Notes under the pieces: model-generated
What the model saw: only the letters and a program-made list of their open reading frames with translations
Database searches by the model: none
What the model was told of the DNA's origin: nothing
Assembly: GCA_016713565.1 (NCBI GenBank)
Contig: JADJOX010000002.1
Location: 94,193 to 158,192 of the forward strand
Length of the DNA: 64,000 nt
Direction of reading: 5' to 3'
Origin: Ignavibacteriota bacterium
GTDB taxonomy: Bacteria; Bacteroidota; Ignavibacteria; Ignavibacteriales; Melioribacteraceae
Program-made: the position numbers and the translations under genes
Shown: in pieces, positions 53,892 to 63,364 of the stretch
Numbering within the stretch: position 1 is the first letter of the stretch
Layout: each line of letters begins with the position of its first letter

Positions 53892-55591
53892 TAATTTTTC
53901 TCGCGCGTTTCATTTTTAATTTTCAGAAGATCTTTCATAACGTTGAATAAATTTCCATTCCATTCTTTTGTACCGAATGAATCATGTAGCTGCACATAAA
54001 GTGTGTAGAGTTTTTTATAAACTTCAACATTTTCCTGAATAGGATGATAAACTTTATCAACGCCGGTCATTGATTTAATCGCGTTATCAATTTTATCATA
54101 GCCGCCATTATTATTACCCGCCGCGACAGTTGAAAAAATTGCGGCGCCCAATGCCGGAGTCTGCTCACTCTTTGAAACTTTCATCGGGCGGTTTGTAACA
54201 TCGGCATAAATCTGCATAAGAAGTTTATTTTTAATCGCCAAACCTCCGCAGTTTACAATATCGTTTATACGTACTTCGTTATCTTCAATTCTGTCAATAA
54301 TTTTCAGTGCGCCGAATGCTGTAGCTTCTATAAGCGTTCTGTATATTTCATGAGGCTGAGTATGAAGTGTTTGTCCAAGTATTAATCCCGTCAGCCTAAC
54401 ATCGACAAGAACAGTTCTGTTTCCGTTATTCCAGTCAAGCGCCAGCAATCCGGTTTCACCGGGCAATAATTTTGAAGCTTCATTTTCAAGATTCACAAAT
54501 TTTTCATCGAGTGTAGAGCCGTATTTTTCGGGAACGAAATTATTAACAAACCACAGAAAAATATCACCCACCGCGGATTGACCCGCTTCAATTCCGTAAT
54601 AATTTTCAATAACTGAATTTCTAACAATTCCGCAAACGCCGGGAATATCATTTATTTTTTGTTTGGAATTTGTAACCATTATATCGCATGTACTTGTTCC
54701 TAAAATCTTTACCAAAGTTCCTTCGGAAATTCCAGCTCCAACGGCACCCATGTGCGCGTCAAACGCGCCAACCGCAACGGCAACCATTGAAGTAAGTCCG
54801 AGTTTTTCAGCCCAATCTTTTGAAAGATAACCGGCCAAAGTTTCCGAAGAATAAGCTTTATCGTATAAACGATTTCTTAAATCGCCGAAGTTCGGCGACA
54901 AAGTATTTAAAAATTCCGAATCTGGCAATCCGTTCCAGTCATCATTATACATTGCTTTATGACCCGCGGCGCAGACGCTTCGTTTTACTGTAATGGGATT
55001 TATATCGCCAATCAAATGTCCGGTAATCCAATCACAGATTTCAATCCAGCTGTGTGCCTCGTTATAAACTTCCGGCGCGGTATTTTTGCAATGCAGAATT
55101 TTACTCCAAAACCATTCGGATGAATAAACACCGCCTATTTTTGATAAATAATTCGGTCTGATTTCAGATGCCAATTTTGTGATCTCAGCAGCTTCTTCAA
55201 AACTTGTATGATCTTTCCAAAGCCAAACGTATGACGCGTTATTTGTCTTAAATTCATTTTTAAAGCAAAGAGGATTTCCATCAGCGTCAACGGGCATTGG
55301 ACTGCTTCCGGTTGTATCAACACCAATACTGATAATATCTTTCGCGTCAAAATCACTGATAGATTTTTTTGCTTTAGTAATTGCTTCCTTAACTATTATT
55401 TCAATTCCCTCGATATAATCAGCCGGATTTTGTCTTGCTAAATTCGTATCATTTTTATCAATAATTACACCTGCATCACCCGTAGGATAATTAAAAACAT
55501 GAGAAGCAATTTCTCTTCCGTTTTCAATATTAACAATTAAACTTCTGCATGAGTTTGTGCCGAAATCTAAACCGATTGCGTATTTATTCAT
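53891..55591 (-). CDS. araB: Ribulokinase
   Basis: FGGY-family kinase phosphorylating L-ribulose. The 566 residues match AraB (566 in Escherichia coli). Visible blocks are YAIGLDFGTNSCRSLIVN (phosphate-binding loop), SIGVDTTGSSPMPVDADGNPL, WKDHTSFEEA, GVYSSEWFWSKILH, SVCAAGHKAMYNDDWNGLPDSEFL, AVAVGAFDAHMGAVGAG with the catalytic Asp, and NCGGLAIKNKLLMQIYADVTNRPMKV with the FGGY C-terminal signature. It follows the SSS symporter by 18 bases and its stop overlaps the araD start. The set defines the bacterial arabinose pathway. Confidence 0.96.
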   Translation of the reverse strand: MNKYAIGLDFGTNSCRSLIVNIENGREIASHVFNYPTGDAGVIIDKNDTNLARQNPADYIEGIEIIVKEAITKAKKSISDFDAKDIISIGVDTTGSSPMPVDADGNPLCFKNEFKTNNASYVWLWKDHTSFEEAAEITKLASEIRPNYLSKIGGVYSSEWFWSKILHCKNTAPEVYNEAHSWIEICDWITGHLIGDINPITVKRSVCAAGHKAMYNDDWNGLPDSEFLNTLSPNFGDLRNRLYDKAYSSETLAGYLSKDWAEKLGLTSMVAVAVGAFDAHMGAVGAGISEGTLVKILGTSTCDIMVTNSKQKINDIPGVCGIVRNSVIENYYGIEAGQSAVGDIFLWFVNNFVPEKYGSTLDEKFVNLENEASKLLPGETGLLALDWNNGNRTVLVDVRLTGLILGQTLHTQPHEIYRTLIEATAFGALKIIDRIEDNEVRINDIVNCGGLAIKNKLLMQIYADVTNRPMKVSKSEQTPALGAAIFSTVAAGNNNGGYDKIDNAIKSMTGVDKVYHPIQENVEVYKKLYTLYVQLHDSFGTKEWNGNLFNVMKDLLKIKNETREKN

Positions 55592-55609
55592 TATTTCCCT
55601 TTATATTAA

Positions 55610-57364
55610 TTATCCGTTAAAATAAATATAAGCTATAAGAATAATTACTATTACCATTACCGAAGCAATTAAGTCAACTGCAGACCAGCTTGCGCGCGTT
55701 TCTTTTTTATGTTCCGCGGTTGTTGTCTGGTATGTTAATCCGCTGATCTTACTATAATCCGGTTCTTCAGTCATGTAGCTGACAATGAACATTACTGCAA
55801 GACTGATAATGAAAATTAACAGTCCGTAATATTGAAAGAAAATATTATTTATAATCCAGAAGAATGAGCCTTCTGTATAACTGAAATTTGTGCCTAATTT
55901 TACCGGAGTATCAATTGCTAGTCTGAACAATCCCAAACCGAAACCCGTGTATAGCGCGGCTATAGCGCCTTTGCCGTTTAATCTTTTATTAAAAATTCCG
56001 GCGAAGAACACAACGAATATAGGAGGAGCCAAATAAGCCTGAACGCCTTGCAAATAATCATATAATCCTTTACCGCCTTTAATTACCGGAAGCCATAACA
56101 AACCGATAACAACCATAACTGTTGTTGCAATTCTGCCGACCCAAACCAGTTTTTCCTGAGAAACATTCGGTTTTAAGCGAGCATAAAAATCTATTGTAAA
56201 TAAAGTTGAGCAAGCGTTGAAAACACCGGCGAGCGAGCTCATTAATGCCGCTAAAAGTCCGGCTACAACCATTCCTCTAATTCCAACGGGCAAAACATTT
56301 GCTACCATTAACGGGAATGCCTGCTGAGCGTTTTCTCTTATTATATGTCCATCCGGACCAATTAATTGCGATTGAAGAGCTGGAATTTTACCGCTTACGG
56401 CTAGTGCGTAAGAAATTATTCCAGGAACGATAAAAATAAATACAGGCAGTAATTTAAAGTATGCTGCGGCAATTGATCCTCTTCTTGCTTCAGTTTCACC
56501 GTTTGCGGATAAAGCTCTTTGAACTATATATTGATCTGTTGTCCAATACCAAAGTCCAACAATAGGAGCGGCAAACAGCATTCCAATCCAAGGATAATTA
56601 TCATTAAAATACCAAGCCATTTTACCTGTCTCTCTTACGGGAGCCCATGTACTTTCAATTCCGGCAGGAACAATTGGTTTCCATAAATTAAACATTTCGG
56701 TTCCAACAATTTCTTTGAGCGCTGCCCAGCCGCCCAAAGCGTCCAAACCAAAATATGTTACCAATGCCGAACCAATAATCAATATTACCGTTTGAAGAGC
56801 TTCGGTATATGCGACCGCCGCCATTCCGCCTACAACCGTGTACAGACCTGTAATTACGATCACCAAAATTGAACCAATCCAAAAACTGTCCATGCCCATA
56901 AAATTTATTTCGGGAAGAAGAACGGAAAATACAACACCGCCGGCAAAAACGCCGACCGCAATTTTAGTTAGAACATAAGCGACCAAAGAAATTGCGGATA
57001 ACACGGTTCTTGCGTGAGGGGAGAATCTTCTCTCAAGAAATTCCGGCATTGTAAAAACCTTTGAACGAAGATAAAAAGGAACCATTACCCAGCCTAAAAC
57101 CAAAAGACACCAGGCGTGCAATTCATAATGAGCCATCGCAACTCCGTCTGTTGCGCCGGAGCCTGCCAAACCTACGAGATGCTCGGAACCTATATTAGAA
57201 GCGAAAATAGAAGCACCGACGATAAACCATCCCAAATGTCTTCCGGCAAGAAAATAATCGGTTGAAGTATTTTTTTGTTTTTTAATTACCCACCAAGCCA
57301 ATCCTAAAATGATTGAAAAGTAAGCGGCAATCACCAACCAATCAATTGAGTGAAGTACAGCCAT
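55610..57364 (-). CDS. Sodium:solute symporter (SSS/SLC5 family), probable arabinose transporter
   Basis: A 584-residue membrane protein with about 14 hydrophobic segments. DYFLAGRHLGWFIVGASIFASNIGSEHLVGLAGSGA is the sodium-site helix of SSS proteins, and GLYTVVGGMAAVAYTEALQTVILIIGS and MVVAGLLAALMSSLAGVFNACSTLFTIDFY are further family marks, close to SGLT and VSGLT. It heads the arabinose operon 18 bases before araB, so L-arabinose uptake is the natural role. The ATG at 57364 is preceded by AAGGAG at good spacing. A promoter-like box and a palindrome lie just upstream. Confidence 0.92.
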   Translation of the reverse strand: MAVLHSIDWLVIAAYFSIILGLAWWVIKKQKNTSTDYFLAGRHLGWFIVGASIFASNIGSEHLVGLAGSGATDGVAMAHYELHAWCLLVLGWVMVPFYLRSKVFTMPEFLERRFSPHARTVLSAISLVAYVLTKIAVGVFAGGVVFSVLLPEINFMGMDSFWIGSILVIVITGLYTVVGGMAAVAYTEALQTVILIIGSALVTYFGLDALGGWAALKEIVGTEMFNLWKPIVPAGIESTWAPVRETGKMAWYFNDNYPWIGMLFAAPIVGLWYWTTDQYIVQRALSANGETEARRGSIAAAYFKLLPVFIFIVPGIISYALAVSGKIPALQSQLIGPDGHIIRENAQQAFPLMVANVLPVGIRGMVVAGLLAALMSSLAGVFNACSTLFTIDFYARLKPNVSQEKLVWVGRIATTVMVVIGLLWLPVIKGGKGLYDYLQGVQAYLAPPIFVVFFAGIFNKRLNGKGAIAALYTGFGLGLFRLAIDTPVKLGTNFSYTEGSFFWIINNIFFQYYGLLIFIISLAVMFIVSYMTEEPDYSKISGLTYQTTTAEHKKETRASWSAVDLIASVMVIVIILIAYIYFNG

Positions 57365-57414
57365 GATGTTCTCCTTATGAAAATTGGTTCTTTTATGATT
57401 ATGTTTTAGTTATG

Positions 57415-57428
57415 TTAAAACGTTTTAA
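57415..57428. promoter_or_regulatory. Operator-like palindrome of the arabinose operon
   Basis: A perfect 14-bp palindrome, TTAAAACGTTTTAA, with a central CG, 51 bases before the symporter start and just downstream of a possible -7 box. The position suits repression. It differs from the 20-mer of the glycan locus, so a different regulator is expected. Confidence 0.5.
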
Positions 57429-57435
57429 TTGTCCG

Positions 57436-57443
57436 CAAATATA
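57436..57443 (-). promoter_or_regulatory. Possible -7 promoter box (TATATTTG) of the arabinose operon
   Basis: On the reverse strand this reads TATATTTG, a full match to the Bacteroidota -7 consensus TAnnTTTG, about 72 bases before the start codon. With it, transcription would begin at about 57430, right at the palindrome. Confidence 0.42.
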
Positions 57444-57605
57444 AATAATTAATTAAACCATTTTACGTAATTTTTTAACCTAATCGCGCAAAATAATTAT
57501 GAATTATAAATTGATAAAAAGAATGGATAAAAATTGTTTGCAAAAATAAAGCTATGAAGAATTGATAATTATTTTATTGCTTGAAAATTAATCTAAAAAC
57601 TTAAA

Positions 57606-60041
57606 CTAAAATTCAACTTTTATACCAAAAGAAGGGAGAAGAGGCCAAAGAGCTATTTCAGTTATTTTTGGGTTGCCCTTACTGTCAAACGAGTATTCGT
57701 ATCCTCTTATATTTTTATGATTTAACGCGTTGCTGATTTCAAAAAAAAGTATTTAACGCATAATTAGATAATTTAAAACATTTTGGATATTCTGAAATCT
57801 AGTCGGCTGTATGCCGGTAAAATTGAAGTAGTATTCGGCTCGGATTCCCAAATATATTCGTTGCTTTCTTTATAATAATACAGAGTTTTTTCTGCATAAG
57901 GGAAACCCGAACCATAATAATATTTTGAATTAAGCGACCAGCCGCTTCCCAAATTAAAATCAGTAACCCAAGAAAATGTGTGCGTTTGCCCGGTAAGCCT
58001 TTGATATGCACCTTTATTGTCGTTCTTTTCGTCTTCCATCGCAACCAAATATCCATAACTTACCCAAGTATAAAATCTGGGAATATTCAGTAATATATAA
58101 GTATCAATCCCTTTGGCAAAACCCGCCGCGTCATTATTGCGTGAATAAAATAATTTGCTGTAATGTGAATAATATGATGAAATTAAATTCTGATAATCTT
58201 TATAATATAAATCGAGTTTCACTTTTAATGTGCTGATTTTGGAATTTGACAAATTAAAATCCTGCTCAATTCCGGCAACGTAATGAATTGCCATCTGCGA
58301 CTTTGTATTGTTTGGCGAAGAATTGGAATATTTAAGCTGTGTATAAATTGGCGTTTGATAATAATGACCCCAAGCGGCTCTAAATACTGTGCCGAAATCC
58401 GTTGAATACGCAATATTAAATCTTGGACTGTAAGTCGTTTCCTTGTTCATATCAAAATAATCAAATCTTCCCGCGATATTTAAAATTACATTATCTTTTA
58501 TCTGAATTATATTTTCAACATAACCTGAATTTTTATAAGAATACGCGTTATCTATATTCGATAAATGCGCAAGATCGCTTACAAAACTTGTGTTAAACGT
58601 ATCAATAAACTCCGGCGTATAAGCAGAATTATTTACAATTCTATTCATTAAATTATTTTGGTCATAAAATAATTTTTTTATACTGAAGACCCGATTTTAT
58701 GTCATAATATGGAGATAACTGATAATTTATCTCAGCAGCAAATTCTAAAGTTTTTATTGTTAAATCATAGTTATATAAATGAGTATTTGTATTGCTGATG
58801 AAAAAATGGTCATTTGCATAAATATCTTCATTATAAACATTTCTTGTAACAAAATTTTCGTGATCCCGCTGATCATAATAAGAGATACTATTTTTTAAAA
58901 AAATATCTTTTCCCAAAATATTTGTCAGCTGCAGATCAATTAGACTGCTGTAATAATTAGCTTTTTGAGTGTTTTCGGTTAAAGTTTGTATTTGAAATCT
59001 GCCTTGCTGAGAAAAATATTGCTTTTCGAAATTAGAAGTTATTACATCCGCTCCCGGATTATAAGTCCAATTATCGCCCGAATGAATAAAGCTTAATTTT
59101 AATTTTGAACTGTTGGAAAACTTCTGCGAATAAACTCCCTGAATATCATAAAATGTCGGTTCAGCGCTTTTAACCTCAGAATATCCGAAATCCGTAATTT
59201 CCTTTACATATTCCATATAAGTTTTTCTCGCGGCTGCAATTATTGAAGCGTCTTTAAACAAAGGACCTTCTATGTACCCGTCGATGAAAGCCAGACTTAA
59301 AGTCGCCGCTCCTTTCAATTGATAATTGTTTCCTTCGCGGTACTCAATATTGGCAACAGAGCTTAGTCTGTCTCCGTATCTTGCGCTGAATCCGCCCGTT
59401 ACAATATTTACCTTATCAATTAGTTCAACATTGAAAACGCCTACACTAGCGTTTTGCGCTTCTTTCAAATGGTAAGGTTCATAGACTTGAGTACCGTTAA
59501 CCTGAATAAGATTTTCGTCTTTATTTCCGCCCCTTACATTAAATTCGGCGCTGAATTCATTATTTGCGCTAATTCCGGGCAAAGATTGAAATGACCTTAG
59601 CACATCCGGCATCGCGTTGGAAATTTTCTCAATTCTATCGGTTTGCAGAGAGAGACTGCTCACTTCCACTTTTTCATAATTTGAAGATTTTGTGTTATAG
59701 ATTGCTACTTCCTGCAAGAGAATGTCCTTTGGAACCATTCTTATAATTAGAAAATTTTCAACGTTGATTTCTGTAATTTCAATTAACTGTGTTTTATAGC
59801 CTAAATAACTTATTTGAATTTCAGCGGCGTTGGATGGAACCGATACATTAAATTCGCCGTTTTCATCGCTTATTGCGCCGACTGAAGTTTCTGGGAAAGT
59901 AATAGTTGCATATGCAAGCGGTTCATTTGTAAATGAGTGAATAACCCGACCATTTAACGATAAACCGTCGGATTCCGCAAAATTCAACCCGAAAGTAATT
60001 TGAATCAAGCCAATAAATAAAATTAACCCGGTATTACGCAA
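57606..60041 (-). pseudogene. TonB-dependent receptor (carboxypeptidase-regulatory-like N-domain), broken by three frameshifts
   Basis: Pieces at 58662-60041, 57773-58648 and the tail to 57606 together make one outer-membrane receptor of about 810 residues. The start is TTG at 60041. After a signal peptide come a CarboxypepD_reg-like domain (LNGRVIHSFTNEPLAYATITFPET), a plug (MPDVLRSFQSLPGISANNEFSAEFNVRGGNKDENLIQVNGTQVY) and barrel strands. Three +1 shifts are needed: an extra A in A7 (forward T7 near 58673-58679), giving QYKKLFYDQNNLMNRIV; an extra T after KMF (near 57777), giving KMFKLSNYALNTFF; and an extra T in T8 (57741-57748), giving FFEISNALNHKNIRGYEY, then a normal ending LLPSFGIKVEF. 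It is not of SusC type and has no SusD partner. It could be a decaying gene, or the indels could be sequence errors. Confidence 0.8.
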
Positions 60042-60141
60042 AAAATAAATCCGCTATTTGTTTTTTACAGATTATCGAATTTATTATTTGAATCTAAAGT
60101 AAACTTTTTGACCAAATTTTCAGCCTTTCTATCCCACAAAA

Positions 60142-60155
60142 GTGAGCCGGCTCAC
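60142..60155. promoter_or_regulatory. GC-rich palindrome GTGAGCCGGCTCAC
   Basis: A perfect 14-bp palindrome standing out in AT-rich DNA between the divergent TonB-receptor gene (start 60041) and the small gene at 60248. It lies 93-114 bases from either start. It may be a regulator site or a small hairpin; nothing else identifies it. Confidence 0.35.
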
Positions 60156-60247
60156 AAAATTGAAAGAAAAATGATAAACCAAAAAAAAGTTTTTAAAAAA
60201 ATCTAAAAAACATGAAAGTTGGATTATAATACCAATGAGGATGGGGG

Positions 60248-60445
60248 ATGGAAGTAAAAGAGGAAGATTTATTTAAATATGTTTTTTATCCGAAGCATTT
60301 AAAATCTGAATTGAAATTTTACATTTTGCAGAATATTGGGAGATTTAAAGATTTTATTGAGCTTTTGGAAAATACGGAGCACGCTTTAAAAAACGAAATC
60401 CCAAAGGGAATTTTGAATAAAATTTATAAACTTATAAAAGTTTAA
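60248..60445 (+). CDS. Small hypothetical protein (65 aa)
   Basis: A 65-residue, mostly helical, soluble protein beginning MEVKEEDLFKYVFYPKHL and rich in Lys and Glu. GGGGGA-like purines (GGATGGGGG at 60239-60247) just before the ATG give a strong ribosome site. I know no family. Its size and acidic-helical opening (LFKYVFYP) recall N-terminal ends of anti-sigma or zinc-finger-type regulators, but no motif proves it. It lies upstream of the long leader of the Wzc-like gene. Confidence 0.5.
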   Translation: MEVKEEDLFKYVFYPKHLKSELKFYILQNIGRFKDFIELLENTEHALKNEIPKGILNKIYKLIKV

Positions 60446-60848
60446 AAGAGTAAAAAAATTTTGTTGTGTAGGTTTTAGGGGTCAAGCTGATTTAATCTAT
60501 TCTTGGAATTTTTCAATTCTTAAGATTGGTATGTCCTTGCCAATAAACCTTCAAAAATATTTAAATAAAAGCAAAAATAAATCAAACGAGTTTTAGAAAA
60601 TGTGACTCAATTGGCGAAGCTGTGAGGAAAAACAAAAAACAAAAAGTCATTAAGTTGTAATTCGCGGGAATTTAGTTGTATAAAATCTTTCGTTTGTTGT
60701 CAGCGAAACGTGTCGAAACGAAAGAGAATCCAAAGCAAACAAAAAAAGAAAACACTGCAGCTGCACTAATTAAAACAAAACCAAAAAATCGAATACTTAT
60801 CAAATTAAAAGTTTGTGTCAGAAAAAAATATAAATATTAGGAAATAAA
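60446..60848 (+). other. Long non-coding leader before the Wzc-like gene
   Basis: A 403-base gap without a credible gene. It contains TGTAGGTTTTAGGGGTC at 60467-60483, which returns in inverted form at 63216-63230 after the Wzc-like gene, and a stem-loop at 60687-60724. The end (60780-60848) is AT-rich and precedes the ATG at 60849. It may hold a promoter and a leader that affects expression of the polysaccharide gene. Confidence 0.45.
60687..60724 (+). other. Stem-loop in the leader of the Wzc-like gene
   Basis: Perfect 9-bp arms CTTTCGTTT (60687-60695) and AAACGAAAG (60716-60724) around a 20-base loop, about 125 bases before the start codon. No T-tract follows, so it is not a simple terminator. 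An RNA regulatory role is possible but unproven. Confidence 0.35.
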
Positions 60849-63201
60849 ATGAATAATTCCGGTATTCATGCAAATCAAAATATAAATGGCAGCTCTAAAA
60901 TTATTCAATATAAGCCAAAAACAATTTTAGATTATTTTAACATGATCCGTCAGCATTGGTTACATGTAGTGATAATATTTTTAATTGTATTTGCATTATC
61001 AATTGGATACGCTATTTCCGCGACAGATATTTATCAAGCTGAAACGACATTAAAAATCTCTCCGCCCGAAGGAAATATTCTTGAGGCGCCGCTTCTTAAT
61101 GAACTTGGCAGCGGCGGAAGCCAATCCGATAGATTCATCGCTAATGAAATCCACACAATGAACAATATTACTATTAGAGAAAGAGTCGCGCAGGTTATTA
61201 TAGATTCTTTCAAAGTTTTGGGTCAAAAAGATAAATTCTCATTAATATTCAACAAAAACATTTTTAATAAAAATTCGGGTGATTTAAAATCGGATAAAAC
61301 AATTGCAAACATGCTGAAAAATATTGTTTCCATCAACCAAGTGCCGAAATTGGATTTTATCGAAATAACCTGCGAAAGTCCATCGCCGTTTGAAGCTTCT
61401 TTAATCGCGAACGCGTATGCCGATGTTTACAGGGAATTCAATCTGCTCGATAACAGAAAGCAAGTCTCAAGAGTTAAGGAATTTTTGGAAAACCAAAAAC
61501 AGCATAAATTCGACGATTTAAAACAGCCGAAAATGATTATAAAATTTATCAGCTTAAAGGCGGCGCGATTGAATTGGACGCGCAGGCTTCAAATTTAATA
61601 AATTCAATGACGGATTTGGAATCGAAAGTGCAAAGCGTATCTATCGATTTGGCAATTTCAAAAAGCGCGTTGGACCAATACAAAAGTGAATTGAGAAAAC
61701 AGGATATGTCGGTTTCAAAATATCTTGAGTCAAAAGCCAACGAGCCGTTTTTGCTGAAACTGCAGGAACAAATCGCCGAAATAGAAGCGCAGAAGGAATT
61801 CGCCAAACTTGGTAAAACACGATCAGACAATAAAGACGATTTAATAAAACAGTATGATAATAAAATTTTAACGCTAAGGGAAACTCTCGGCAAAAAACGG
61901 ATGAATTCCAAAATACAATTCTTGCCGCGAGTCCGCAGGAAATTAAAGCTCTTACTCAAAAAATATTTGAGGAAGAAGTAAAATATAATTCACTCAAATC
62001 ATCTCACGCGCAATTATCAAAATACTTAAATGATTTTAAAGGCAGATTCGATAAACTTCCCGAAAGGTCTATTGATCTTGCCAGACTGGAAAGACAAAGA
62101 TCCGCTGACGAAAAATTATATCTTCTCCTCGAAGAAAAATATCAGGAAGCTTTAATTAACGAACAGGCAACTTCAGGAAGCGTTTTAATTTTAAGCAACG
62201 CAAGAATTCCCGAGGTACCCGCCAAACCATCGCGTTTAAGAATTATTTTAATAGGCTTGTCTTTGGGTTTGGGACTCGGATTCGCTTATGCGATTCTGAG
62301 AAATATGTTCGATAAATCCGTTAAAAGCCCCGAAGACATTGAAGACGCCGATATCAGCTTCCTGACATGGATTCCCGAAATAGCGTCATTTAATACTACG
62401 GGAAAATTTTCGGAACTTATCGTCGCCGATGAAACAAACACAATAGCATCCGACGCGTTTAAATCTTTACGAACAATAATAAGGTACGCGAAAATAGACG
62501 GCAACGCGAAAGTAATTTTAGTTACTTCCTCGGCTCCGTCCGAAGGAAAATCCTTGGTTTCGCTCAATCTCGCGGGCAGTTTCGCTCAAGCAAGAAATAA
62601 AACGGTTATTATAGACTGTGACCTAAGAAGACCCAGAATACATAATATGGTCGGATTAACAAGAATTCCCGGTTTTACGGATTACCTTGTGGGGAAATGC
62701 AGTTATGAAGATTTATTTAAAAAAACAAGTATCGAAGATCTGTTTGTAGTTCCCGCCGGCACTATTCCGCCTAACCCGACAGAATTACTTGACTCGAAAG
62801 GAATGAAATCATTTTTAAATCGTTTAAGAAATGATTTTAATATAGTGATTTTAGATTCGCCGCCTTTGGTAACTCTCGCGGATTCTATTATTCTTTCAAG
62901 AATAGTGGATGAAACAGTACTTGTCGCTATGGCAAATAAAACCGATCTCGATCTTGTAAAGAAATCCGTTGAACAGCTTAAGAAAATTGAGGAACCGACT
63001 TTCATAGGCGTACTTTTGAATAAATTCAACTTGAAAAATAATTACGGCTCCTACTATTATAAATATGCCTATACGTATTCGAGGAACGGGAACCATAAAA
63101 ATAAATCTATTTTTGCCAAACAGAAATCAAACGGAAAAACTCATATTGATGAAAAGGGAAATTCCGTTGATATAAAAACCGAGGACATACCAAGCAATTA
63201 G
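60849..63201 (+). pseudogene. Wzc-type polysaccharide co-polymerase / BY-kinase, broken by two -1 frameshifts
   Basis: Three frames (60849-61598, 61574-61981 and the stretch to 63201) make one protein of about 784 residues. It has a Wzz domain with a first membrane helix (HWLHVVIIFLIVFALSIGYAI), coiled coils, a second helix (IILIGLSLGLGLGFAYAIL) and a cytoplasmic tyrosine kinase: Walker A SAPSEGKS, A' VIIDCDLRRP, B IVILDSPP and a C-terminal tyrosine cluster (NNYGSYYYKYAYTYSRNG). Such proteins control chain length in capsule or exopolysaccharide export. The first break is at GAT TTA AAA CAG (T TTA AAA, 61517-61523), the second at GGC AAA AAA CGG (A6, 61892-61897). A -1 shift at each restores DLKTAENDYKIYQLKGG and GKKTDEFQNTILAASPQEI. 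The remaining sequence is well preserved, against long-standing decay. Confidence 0.87.
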
Positions 63202-63210
63202 GTTAACACG

Positions 63211-63267
63211 GGTTAGACCCCTAACCTACATACCCAACTTTGAAGGACCCGTCTGGATAAGTTGGGT
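63211..63267 (+). terminator. Hairpin cluster after the Wzc-like gene
   Basis: Two stem-loops follow the stop at 63201: GGTTAG/CTAACC (63211-63216 and 63221-63226, loop ACCC) and ACCCAACTT/AAGTTGGGT (63232-63240 and 63259-63267). The second is followed by a mixed AT tract rather than a clean T-run, so a terminator is only likely. The first overlaps the inverted copy of the sequence at 60467-60483. Confidence 0.4.
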
Positions 63268-63364
63268 GGATTTATTATCAAATAATTTGGTGTTTATGTC
63301 TATATGGAAATAAACATTATGTAAATAAATATTTACATGTAAATATTACCTAATCGAAACAAGA

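Noticed and set aside
61283..61289. Another in-phase T TTA AAA in the Wzc-like gene
   Set aside because: Here translation must continue in the same frame (GDLKSDK); a -1 shift would hit a stop at once. It shows that the heptamer alone is not enough and weakens a strong claim of programmed frameshifting.
63319..63338. Inverted repeat ATGTAAAT/ATTTACAT before the last gene
   Set aside because: AT-rich and short with a 4-base spacer; it may be an operator but nothing beyond base composition supports it.
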